Part shown: positions 57,382-64,000 of the stretch, one piece after another | Numbering within the stretch: position 1 is the first letter of the stretch | How the letters are laid out: the number at the start of each line of letters is the position of its first letter | DNA from: Clostridium sp. CAG:1000 | GTDB taxonomy: Bacteria > Bacillota_I > Bacilli_A > RF39 > UBA660 | NCBI GenBank assembly: GCA_000436975.1 | Contig: HG000342.1 | Coordinates: forward strand, 1 to 64,000 | Direction: 5' to 3' | DNA length: 64,000 nucleotides | The notes under the pieces: model-generated | What the model saw: the letters and a program-made list of their open reading frames with translations, nothing else | What the model was told of the DNA's origin: nothing | The model's database searches: none | Translations under genes and position numbers: made by a program

Positions 57382-59320
57382 AAAATCAAAAGCACTACTC
57401 AGTATAATATTAATAATAGTACAACTTATAAGCCTAGGTCTCCTAGGCTATAGCCTTGTTCTTTACAAAGGTGTTGAAACATTTTATAGAATATACGGAA
57501 TAATTGTTCTATTATATTTACTTATATTCGTAGGATACTTACTCCTAAGGAGCATTAAAAAGAAAAATAAAATAGCATTTGTTGTACCTCTTATTATGTG
57601 TTTAATGATAAGTATTGTACAGTTTGGAGGCTACTACTACTTAAATAAAATATATAAAACAATAGATTCTTATAGTAATACAAAAAATATTGCTAGTTCT
57701 TCCCTAGTGACATATAATAAAAAATATAAATCATACAAAGATTTAAATAAAGCGAAAATAGGAATTATAACAGACACAAGTGATATTGAAGGATGTGTAT
57801 TACCAAACGAAATAATAAAAGAATTAAAGCTTGAAAATAATAATACAATAGTTAAATATGATTCAACAATGGAATTATTATATGCACTTAAAAATAAAGA
57901 AGTAGATGCAGCATTCTTTAGTTCAAACTATGCTGATATGTTCTACTCATTAGATGGATATGAAAATATAAAAGATGAAACTGTAGTTCTTTATGAAAAA
58001 ACTAAAAAATATGAATCAAAAGAAAATAATAATAATGACACAACAGCATCATTAAACAAACCATTCACAATGTTATTTATCGGCGTTGATTCATCAAAAG
58101 ATGGTGTAACATCAGGATATAATGCAGATGTATTATTACTAGTAACATTTAATCCTAAAACTTTAAGAGCTACTCTAACATCTGTACCAAGGGATATGTA
58201 CTTAAAAACAGCATGTTCAGGAAATAATTATAGAAGAATAAACACTGTAACATGGGGAAGCTCATCAGAATGTGCCGTTAATACAATACAAAAATTATTT
58301 GATACTAAGATAGATTATTATGCTAAGATTAATTTTAAAGGAGTTGTTCAACTAGTAGATGCAGTTGGAGGAATAGATGTAGAAGTTCCATATTCATTTT
58401 GTGAACAAAATAGTTCAAGACAATGGGGAAATAATACTATTACTGTATTAAAAGGAAAACAACACTTAAATGGTGAACAAGCACTGGCAATGTCAAGAAA
58501 TAGACATAAACCAAATGATGGCTCAGGTGCTGGCAAACAAATGGGACTTCACTGTGCTAAATATAACGAAGGTGTAAGAAATGATTACACTAGAGGTAAA
58601 AATCAAATGAAAGTAATACTTGGTATAGTTGAAGCAGGAACTAAATTAAGAGATCCAAATCAAGCTATAAATGTACTTGAAACAATAAAAGCTAACTTCC
58701 AAACAAATATTAAATCTAAAGACGTTTTATCGCTTTATAACTTAGCTAAATCAATAGTAATCTCTGATAATTCTAATTTGGTTAATATTCAAAGAAGTCA
58801 ATTATCTGGATATAACGCATGGCATCATGTATATGAGCCATCATCAAAAAGTTATCCAGCAGTGACGATACCATACACTGGAAGTATTAATGATATTAAA
58901 AAAGAAATAAAAAACAATTTAAGTACTTCAAATAATAATTTAATAAAGAAAACTTCATTTGATTTAAATAAACCATATGAGGAAACATTAGTAGGACAAG
59001 GAAAATATAGTCAAGCTAAAATAAACACATTAAAAAGTATGCAAGGTAATTCAGTAGATGCTATTAAAGCGTATGCTTCTAATAATAAACTTAAATTATC
59101 TTTCATAAATATTGATAATAATCAAACTGTTAATATCTCCAACTGGAACGAATACAGTTTTCACAGTCAAAAAGAACATAAAGACACAATTATTGACCAA
59201 ATATCAACATTAACTATTTATGTTAAGAAAAAAGCAGTTGTTAGTTCACCTTCTGTTAAAACTGAAGATGACAATAAAACTACTGATGAAACAATTAAAA
59301 AACCAGAAGCATCTGAGTAG
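57374..59320 (+). CDS. LytR-CpsA-Psr family polymer ligase with extra sensor-like domain
   Basis: LCP enzyme of 648 residues that transfers lipid-linked anionic polymers to peptidoglycan. Three N-terminal helices (about 5-30, 38-60, 68-90); an outer domain resembling half of a substrate-binding protein (about 108-205: KIGIITDTSDIEG, VDAAFFSSNYADM); the LCP domain (about 225-430) with FIGVDSSKDG, LTSVPRDMYL, the arginines in NYRRINTV and VPYSFCEQ, GEQALAMSRNRH; and a C-terminal extension (about 490-620). The eight-base overlap with the cohesin gene ties it to the surface operon. The extra outer domain occurs in some Firmicute LCPs and has no known ligand. Confidence 0.9.
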   Translation: MNKKSKALLSIILIIVQLISLGLLGYSLVLYKGVETFYRIYGIIVLLYLLIFVGYLLLRSIKKKNKIAFVVPLIMCLMISIVQFGGYYYLNKIYKTIDSYSNTKNIASSSLVTYNKKYKSYKDLNKAKIGIITDTSDIEGCVLPNEIIKELKLENNNTIVKYDSTMELLYALKNKEVDAAFFSSNYADMFYSLDGYENIKDETVVLYEKTKKYESKENNNNDTTASLNKPFTMLFIGVDSSKDGVTSGYNADVLLLVTFNPKTLRATLTSVPRDMYLKTACSGNNYRRINTVTWGSSSECAVNTIQKLFDTKIDYYAKINFKGVVQLVDAVGGIDVEVPYSFCEQNSSRQWGNNTITVLKGKQHLNGEQALAMSRNRHKPNDGSGAGKQMGLHCAKYNEGVRNDYTRGKNQMKVILGIVEAGTKLRDPNQAINVLETIKANFQTNIKSKDVLSLYNLAKSIVISDNSNLVNIQRSQLSGYNAWHHVYEPSSKSYPAVTIPYTGSINDIKKEIKNNLSTSNNNLIKKTSFDLNKPYEETLVGQGKYSQAKINTLKSMQGNSVDAIKAYASNNKLKLSFINIDNNQTVNISNWNEYSFHSQKEHKDTIIDQISTLTIYVKKKAVVSSPSVKTEDDNKTTDETIKKPEASE

Positions 59321-59332
59321 ATGCTTTTTTTA
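59307..59332 (+). terminator. Terminator of the cohesin/dockerin/LCP operon
   Basis: AAGCATCT-GAGT-AGATGCTT, eight pairs, followed by TTTTTATG. The LCP stop codon TAG bridges the loop and the 3' arm. Confidence 0.9.
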
Positions 59333-59337
59333 TGCAT

Positions 59338-59358
59338 TAAAAAAGAGGATTACTCCCC
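59338..59358 (-). terminator. Terminator of the LtaS-like unit
   Basis: Minus-strand AAAGGGGA-GTAA-TCCTCTTT (one G-U pair) followed by TTTAATG. It contains the stop codon of the gene at 59350 and faces the plus-strand operon's terminator. Confidence 0.75.
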
Positions 59359-59973
59359 TTTTACAATATATAATATGTTTTTATCTTTAATAAATGTTAT
59401 CTTCATTGATTTTTGATACCCTAAATCTTTTTCATATTCCCAGTTAGCAGTTACAACATAAGCAGGATAATCTTTATTATTATATGTATATTTAGTTTCT
59501 AAAACATCTGATACAGTTACTTCTTTTACAACAGGTAATTCTTGTGTCCTTTTACCATCAATATTTATTTCGACATATTTATAAATTGTATCTCCCATAT
59601 TTTCCTTAAAATTTTCTTTAAGATCTTTATGTATAAATTGTAAACCACCTATATCAGTACTTCCAAGTTTGTTATCTAAAGTGAATAAGTCCATTATAAA
59701 CAGTTTAGAGGCTAATGTAGCATAGTTTTTATAATCAATATTATTTGTACTTAAAGCTTTGCTAAGTTCTTTAAAAGTATCTTTATATGCTCTAGAATCC
59801 CTATCATGTAATGAGTATCCATATAGCCCAATTGACTCTATTTCCTTTTTAGTATCAGGTTTATTAAAAAAATCATTATATACTCTATATCCTAAAAATC
59901 CGAATAATAAAACCCCTATCATAACAAATACAATAATTGTTAATGTATCACTTTTATTCTTTCTCTTACTCAT
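59350..59973 (-). CDS. Membrane-anchored companion of the LtaS-like enzyme, unrecognised
   Basis: A 207-residue protein. A basic start (SKRKNKSD), one helix (about residues 11-31) and an outer domain with mixed helices and strands (DRDSRAYKDTFKELSKAL, YKYVEINIDGKR, YPAYVVTANWEYEKD). No known family. The start at 59973, with GGAGAG five bases before it, overlaps the LtaS-like gene's end by eight bases, so the two proteins are made together and probably cooperate at the outer membrane face. Confidence 0.6.
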   Translation of the reverse strand: MSKRKNKSDTLTIIVFVMIGVLLFGFLGYRVYNDFFNKPDTKKEIESIGLYGYSLHDRDSRAYKDTFKELSKALSTNNIDYKNYATLASKLFIMDLFTLDNKLGSTDIGGLQFIHKDLKENFKENMGDTIYKYVEINIDGKRTQELPVVKEVTVSDVLETKYTYNNKDYPAYVVTANWEYEKDLGYQKSMKITFIKDKNILYIVKGE

Positions 59974-61990
59974 GTTCACACTCTCCTATTAACTTTTCTT
60001 CTCTATCTATTAAATCATAGTAAACTATACCATTAGATATATCAAGTATCTTACTAGAATATTCTTTTAATTTCTCTATGTAATCAGCATCTATCGGATT
60101 ATCATTAAAAGTAATATATTCATCATTAGAATTACTATAATATATATTATTTGTAAGTACATTTCCGTTTGGGAATATAACTATCTTTTCGTTAGAACTA
60201 AATATATCATGACCAAGCGAATACTTTTCTTCAAAACCAAACATATTAGCTATAGTTGGTAATACATCATACATCCCCATAACATCAGTAATTTCTTTTT
60301 TTAAATTCTCTTCATTAGACCAAATTACTAATGGAGTATTTTTAAGTAAGTCATAGTTATAACCACTCACATCAATATATCCTTCATCATCTGCATCTTT
60401 AATATTATTAGTCTCAGGATCATAATTATATAGTATTTCAAATTCACTTCTAGCGAGTCTAGACTCATGATCACCATAAAATACTATTATAGTATTTTCA
60501 AGTAAATTATTCTTCTTTAAACCATCTATAAACTCACCAAATGCCCTATCGGCATAATGAGCACTCTTAAGATAATTACCCATCTTAGTTCCCTCTAAGT
60601 AATTTGAATTACCTTTAACTTTATTACCAAAACTATTAGTATAAGTATAATCCATCGTTACATCAAAATCATCATATTTCTCTAAATCATCAAAAGGTGA
60701 ATGATTTGATAAAGTAATAACTGTACCATAGAAAGGCTCATTTTTACTCTTAATGTTTTTAATAATTGGTATTAATTGTTTAAAGAATGAACTATCAGAT
60801 AATCCAAGACCAACAAAATCACTACTGCTTTCATCAGGTACATCGAAATAATCTCTTGAATAGAAATCTTGATAACCAAGTGTTTTATACATAGTACTTC
60901 TATTCCAATACTCTTTATAGTTAGCGTGAGTACTAAATGTATAATAACCTAATTTATTGAAATATTTAGGTAAAGAATAATACTTTCTATTATAATAATT
61001 AACAAAAACTGTTCCACTTGAAGATGGCATTAAACCAGTTGTTAATGTAAACTCAGTATCAGAAGAAGTTCCTACGCTTATTTGTGGATAAAACTTACTA
61101 AAATACATACCTTCACTTATAAATTTATTAATATTAGGTGTTACTTCTTTACCATTGATTTTTAAATTAATTAAAAAGTTTTGTATACTCTCAGCATGTA
61201 TAAATATTACATTCTTGCCCTTAAATTTATTAGTATACTCATTAGTCTTATTTTTCTTTTCCCATTTACAAGCATAATAGTTTCTAAATTCATGGGCAAC
61301 CTCATCATATTCAGCAGAAGTAGTTAACTTTGGTCTTACACTTTGTAATGTATCATTTATTGTATAAGTATATATACCAAACTTATGCACAATATAGTTT
61401 TTATTCCATTGTTTAACAAACTTGGTAGCTTCTGACTTACTAAGCGTTAAAATAACTATAATTAATAATACTAATGCCACTAATAAAGTATTTTTAAATA
61501 ACTTTTTAATACTATTATTATTTTCTAAAACACTACTTTTATTCTTTTTATAAATGTATTTATTAATTAATATAAAACAAACAGGAAATAATAAATAAAC
61601 AAATTGATAAAACTTAAGCTTTTCAAGTAATGAACTATGCACTTCTCCCAACATACTAGCAGTTTGAATTAAATTAATTGATACAAATGACTGATAAAAT
61701 TCATAATATATTGTATTTATAACACATATCGCACTAGCAATAAATATCCATATACCAAGATAAATGCTTCTGCCTTTAGGCTTAATTAAATACATAAATG
61801 ACCCTATCACTAAAGAAACAATTAAATCACATATAATTCCTCTAAAAGTAATACTTCCTATTGTTATTAATTTAAGTAAAATATCTAAAAGCAATATAAT
61901 TAAAATATAAATCAAAAATAAAATATTTGACTTGCAATACAAGATAATATTTTTAAAGTTTAACTTATCAAATATCTTATTCCTCTTCAT
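59966..61990 (-). CDS. LtaS-like phosphoglycerol transferase (alkaline phosphatase fold)
   Basis: A 674-residue enzyme with five N-terminal helices (about 15-200) and an external sulfatase-type domain (about 260-620). Motifs: IFIHAESIQN with the metal-binding glutamate, ISVGTSSDTEF at the nucleophile, THANYKEYWNR with the histidine, and IVFYGDHES with the aspartate-histidine pair. It transfers glycerol phosphate from phosphatidylglycerol, making lipoteichoic acid or a similar polymer. Staphylococcal LtaS uses threonine in GKTSDSE; the aligned residue here is serine. The start at 61990 follows GAGGG at good spacing. It is coupled to the companion gene downstream. Confidence 0.85.
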   Translation of the reverse strand: MKRNKIFDKLNFKNIILYCKSNILFLIYILIILLLDILLKLITIGSITFRGIICDLIVSLVIGSFMYLIKPKGRSIYLGIWIFIASAICVINTIYYEFYQSFVSINLIQTASMLGEVHSSLLEKLKFYQFVYLLFPVCFILINKYIYKKNKSSVLENNNSIKKLFKNTLLVALVLLIIVILTLSKSEATKFVKQWNKNYIVHKFGIYTYTINDTLQSVRPKLTTSAEYDEVAHEFRNYYACKWEKKNKTNEYTNKFKGKNVIFIHAESIQNFLINLKINGKEVTPNINKFISEGMYFSKFYPQISVGTSSDTEFTLTTGLMPSSSGTVFVNYYNRKYYSLPKYFNKLGYYTFSTHANYKEYWNRSTMYKTLGYQDFYSRDYFDVPDESSSDFVGLGLSDSSFFKQLIPIIKNIKSKNEPFYGTVITLSNHSPFDDLEKYDDFDVTMDYTYTNSFGNKVKGNSNYLEGTKMGNYLKSAHYADRAFGEFIDGLKKNNLLENTIIVFYGDHESRLARSEFEILYNYDPETNNIKDADDEGYIDVSGYNYDLLKNTPLVIWSNEENLKKEITDVMGMYDVLPTIANMFGFEEKYSLGHDIFSSNEKIVIFPNGNVLTNNIYYSNSNDEYITFNDNPIDADYIEKLKEYSSKILDISNGIVYYDLIDREEKLIGECEHE

Positions 61991-62045
61991 ACTCATTCCC
62001 TCTAAATTATTATATCACTTTAGAGAGCATTTTTCAATTATGCAT

Positions 62046-62072
62046 ACAAAAAGAACATATGAGCTATGTTCT
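62046..62072 (-). terminator. Intrinsic terminator of galE
   Basis: Minus-strand AGAACATA-GCTCA-TATGTTCT, eight pairs, followed by TTTTGTATG. Confidence 0.85.
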
Positions 62073-63090
62073 ATTTTTGTTTCATGCCTTTAGCAGTTTG
62101 AATATATAACCAAGAGTCCCTACACATGTCCCTTAATGACTTCTCAGTCTCCCAGCCTAATTCATTCTTTGCCTTCGTGGGATCTGCATAACACGTTGCG
62201 ATATCTCCTTCTCTACGACCCACTATTTTATAATTAACCTCTTGTCCAGTTGACTCTTCGAAAGCTTTTATCATATCTAAAACGCTATAACCTTTTCCTG
62301 TTCCTAGATTGTATATAAACAACCCTTTTCCCTCTCTATCAAGTTTATCAAGTGCTTTTAAATGACCTTTAGATAAATCAACTACATGAATGTAATCTCT
62401 AACCCCTGTTCCATCAGGTGTATCATAATCATTACCAAAAACAGATAATTGAGCAAGTTCACCGGCGGCAACTCTAACTATATACGGCATTAAATTATTT
62501 GGTACCCCTTTTGGTTCTTCACCAATTAAACCAGTTTCATGAGAACCTACTGGATTAAAATATCTCAATATAGCAATATCCCAATCATTATCAGATTTAT
62601 ATAAATCTTTTAATATTTGTTCGATAAATAATTTAGTTGTTCCGTATGGATTAGTTGTTCCACCAGTCTTACAGTCTTCAGTAATTGGCACCACTTCAGG
62701 ATCTCCATATACTGTTGCGGATGAACTAAATATAAATTTTTTAACATTAAATTCTTTCATAGTTTTTAAAAGCCCAACTGCTCCAGATACGTTATTTTCA
62801 TAATAATCCAAAGGTTTAGCAACTGATTCACCTACTGATTTAAAACCAGCAAAATTCATTACAGCATCAATTTTATTTTCCTCGAACACTTTTCTTAATT
62901 TTGGTGTGTCCAAATAATCAATCTCATAAAACTTAAAATCTTTATTTGTTATTTCTTTAATTTTATCTAATACTTCTCTTTTGCTATTTGAGAAGTTATC
63001 TAATATTATTATTTCTTTTCCTGCATTTAATAATTCTACTGATGTATGACTACCTATGTACCCAGCTCCACCTGTTACTAAAATTGCCAT
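62071..63090 (-). CDS. galE: UDP-glucose 4-epimerase
   Basis: Cytoplasmic short-chain dehydrogenase-fold enzyme of 339 residues that interconverts UDP-glucose and UDP-galactose, supplying sugars for wall polymers. NAD-binding ILVTGGAGYIGSH at residues 3-15, NFSNSK, FAGFKSVGES, the SSSATVYG serine and the catalytic YGTTK lysine, then YFNPVGSHETG and GDGTGVRDYIHV-type PDGTGVRDYIHVVDL are all present. The start at 63090 follows AAGGAGTG; the longer frame adds three residues. Next to tagD and the LtaS-like gene. Confidence 0.96.
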   Translation of the reverse strand: MAILVTGGAGYIGSHTSVELLNAGKEIIILDNFSNSKREVLDKIKEITNKDFKFYEIDYLDTPKLRKVFEENKIDAVMNFAGFKSVGESVAKPLDYYENNVSGAVGLLKTMKEFNVKKFIFSSSATVYGDPEVVPITEDCKTGGTTNPYGTTKLFIEQILKDLYKSDNDWDIAILRYFNPVGSHETGLIGEEPKGVPNNLMPYIVRVAAGELAQLSVFGNDYDTPDGTGVRDYIHVVDLSKGHLKALDKLDREGKGLFIYNLGTGKGYSVLDMIKAFEESTGQEVNYKIVGRREGDIATCYADPTKAKNELGWETEKSLRDMCRDSWLYIQTAKGMKQK

Positions 63091-63169
63091 AATTATCACT
63101 CCTTATCTTTAATTATTATAACATTATTTTTTTATTTTTGCTATATTCTATTCAATAACACTTAAATAA

Positions 63170-63191
63170 AGAAAAAATACACATTTGTGTA
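63170..63191 (-). terminator. Intrinsic terminator of tagD
   Basis: Minus-strand TACACA-AA-TGTGTA, six pairs with a two-base loop, followed by TTTTTTC. Confidence 0.65.
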
Positions 63192-63192
63192 C

Positions 63193-63585
63193 TTAATCTT
63201 TTAAATCATTTTTGATTTTTGTTGTAGATACACCCTCTGTTCTATCAAGATAAACCACTTCACAATAATCTTTTAGGTATTCAAATTTATCACTATTGGC
63301 CCAGTCACTACCCATAACAACAATGTCAGCTTTATATTCTTTAACATCATTGATTTTTTGCTCCCAATTTTCTTCAGGAATTACTAAATCAACATATCTA
63401 ATTGCTTCTAACATTTCTTTTCTCTCTTTATATGGGTGATATGATTTTTTACCTTTAAGAGCATTAAACTCATCTGTAGATAAAGCTACAATTAAATAAT
63501 CTCCTAAAGCTTTAGCCCTTTTTAATAATCTAATATGTCCATAATGTAATAAATCAAATGTACCGTATGTTAAAACTCTTTTCAT
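63193..63585 (-). CDS. tagD: Glycerol-3-phosphate cytidylyltransferase
   Basis: Makes CDP-glycerol from CTP and glycerol-3-phosphate, the donor for the TagB/TagF-like enzymes at 48356-50778. The 130 residues match TagD in length. Nucleotidyltransferase motif GTFDLLHYGHIRLL near residues 8-21 contains the HxGH histidines, YHPYKERKEML follows, and the second motif is EGVSTTKI near residue 119. GGAGGATT precedes ATG 63585. Confidence 0.95.
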   Translation of the reverse strand: MKRVLTYGTFDLLHYGHIRLLKRAKALGDYLIVALSTDEFNALKGKKSYHPYKERKEMLEAIRYVDLVIPEENWEQKINDVKEYKADIVVMGSDWANSDKFEYLKDYCEVVYLDRTEGVSTTKIKNDLKD

Positions 63586-63632
63586 ATTAATCCTCCAATA
63601 TTATTATACAATATATAATAGTTTCATAAAAG

Positions 63633-64000
63633 TTATTTTTCTATTTTACCAGCATAGCCTTTCAAGTTGAATATATTGCTGCCATAAGAAAGCCCTATAC
63701 CTCTTGCAAATTCTTTTGAAACACCTGAGTAATAAACATAGTAAATTCCATCTACTTTAATAAATGAACTTCTATACATACCACCATTGTCCCATCCAGT
63801 ATTAGATGCTTTAAGGATTGGTTTTGCAATTTCCCAATTTTCATTATCTTCTGATGAAGAATAATATAATTGCATTGTTTTTCTGCCTTCCCAACTTTCA
63901 TAAGCTACAGCAATCATTTCGTACCCTATATCTGATTTAATAACATCTAAATGCCATGTTTTCATATTTCTATTTTCATATTTCAAATTAATTACTCTTC
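63633..64000 (-). CDS. Five-bladed beta-propeller glycosidase-like protein, N-terminus off the window
   Basis: C-terminal fragment of at least 122 residues; the frame stays open to the window edge, so the internal TTG at 63986 is not the true start. The sequence shows repeated propeller strands: MIAVAYESW, LYYSSSEDNENWEIAKPIL with WDNGGMYRSSFIKVDG, and YYVYYSGVS with a final GIGLSYGSNIF. These are typical of GH43/GH32-like propellers. Lacking the N-terminal blades, the catalytic residues cannot be checked. Its place upstream of tagD suggests a role in the wall-polymer locus, which is inference. Confidence 0.6.
   Translation of the reverse strand, partial: RVINLKYENRNMKTWHLDVIKSDIGYEMIAVAYESWEGRKTMQLYYSSSEDNENWEIAKPILKASNTGWDNGGMYRSSFIKVDGIYYVYYSGVSKEFARGIGLSYGSNIFNLKGYAGKIEK

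Noticed and set aside
55638..57395. Minus-strand frames opposite the dockerin and cohesin genes
   Set aside because: They mirror the repeated dockerin codons and the lysine/glutamate tail; low-complexity shadows.

Overview
The window is a strongly AT-rich chromosomal segment that uses the standard bacterial code: TGA serves as a stop, for example at the ends of the germination gene gerAA and of the teichoic acid gene at 49600. It carries a spore-coat cotE, a complete gerA-type germination operon, gpsB next to a type B RNase P RNA, ylxM-ftsY, yvcK, RNase J and wall teichoic acid genes. This points to a Gram-positive, spore-forming member of the Bacilli with a small genome, most like uncultured host-associated low-GC lineages. 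I saw no insertion sequence, prophage, CRISPR array or replication origin.

Layout. 0-10 kb: pyrophosphatase, a thioredoxin/rhodanese-like exported pair beside an XRE regulator, a D-Ala-D-Ala carboxypeptidase, a slipin, ylxM-ftsY, and rnj convergent with a phosphoesterase. 10-19 kb: an ABC transporter with a response-regulator-like operator, the two-component pair with a manganese-type CDF exporter, tRNA-Ala, and yvcK coupled to a VanY-like protein that has lost its metal ligands. 19-33 kb: mostly housekeeping (cysS, recA, pgsA, a rodZ-like gene, rnpB, gpsB, fmt, priA, miaB, uvrB). 33-41 kb: accessory genes, namely a DMT transporter, arginase, a chagasin-like inhibitor, an ABC exporter split at an A7 run and preceded by a leader ORF and attenuator, a lethal-factor-like metallopeptidase with a coupled partner, and an 11-residue repeat protein. 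41-45 kb: cotE and gerAA-AC-AB diverging from back-to-back sporulation promoters. 45-64 kb: rpsP-khpA, then a cell-envelope block (tagGH, two TagB/TagF-like enzymes, gpsA, tagO, an LtaS-like enzyme, galE, tagD) interrupted by a plus-strand operon of three surface genes.

How the parts work together. gpsA makes glycerol-3-phosphate, tagD activates it to CDP-glycerol, tagO primes the lipid carrier, the TagB/TagF-like enzymes build the chain and TagGH exports it. The LCP protein at 57374 is of the type that attaches such polymers to peptidoglycan. It is encoded with a secreted glucosaminidase-like enzyme ending in a dockerin and with a membrane-anchored protein starting with a cohesin-like domain. 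I read these three as a candidate surface module in which a cohesin-dockerin pair tethers a peptidoglycan hydrolase at the membrane beside the polymer ligase. This is the most interesting system in the window.

Other observations worth following up are the leader-peptide/attenuator unit and A7 frameshift of the ABC exporter, the exact sigma-G and sigma-K type promoters (with gerAA apparently leaderless), the VanY-like pseudoenzyme coupled to yvcK, a 7-4-7 direct repeat before an ABC operon, and a tiny transcription unit with no ordinary start codon. Many terminators here enclose the stop codon of the gene they end, so the genome is tightly packed. No gene-free stretch longer than 300 bases exists apart from the one filled by rnpB.
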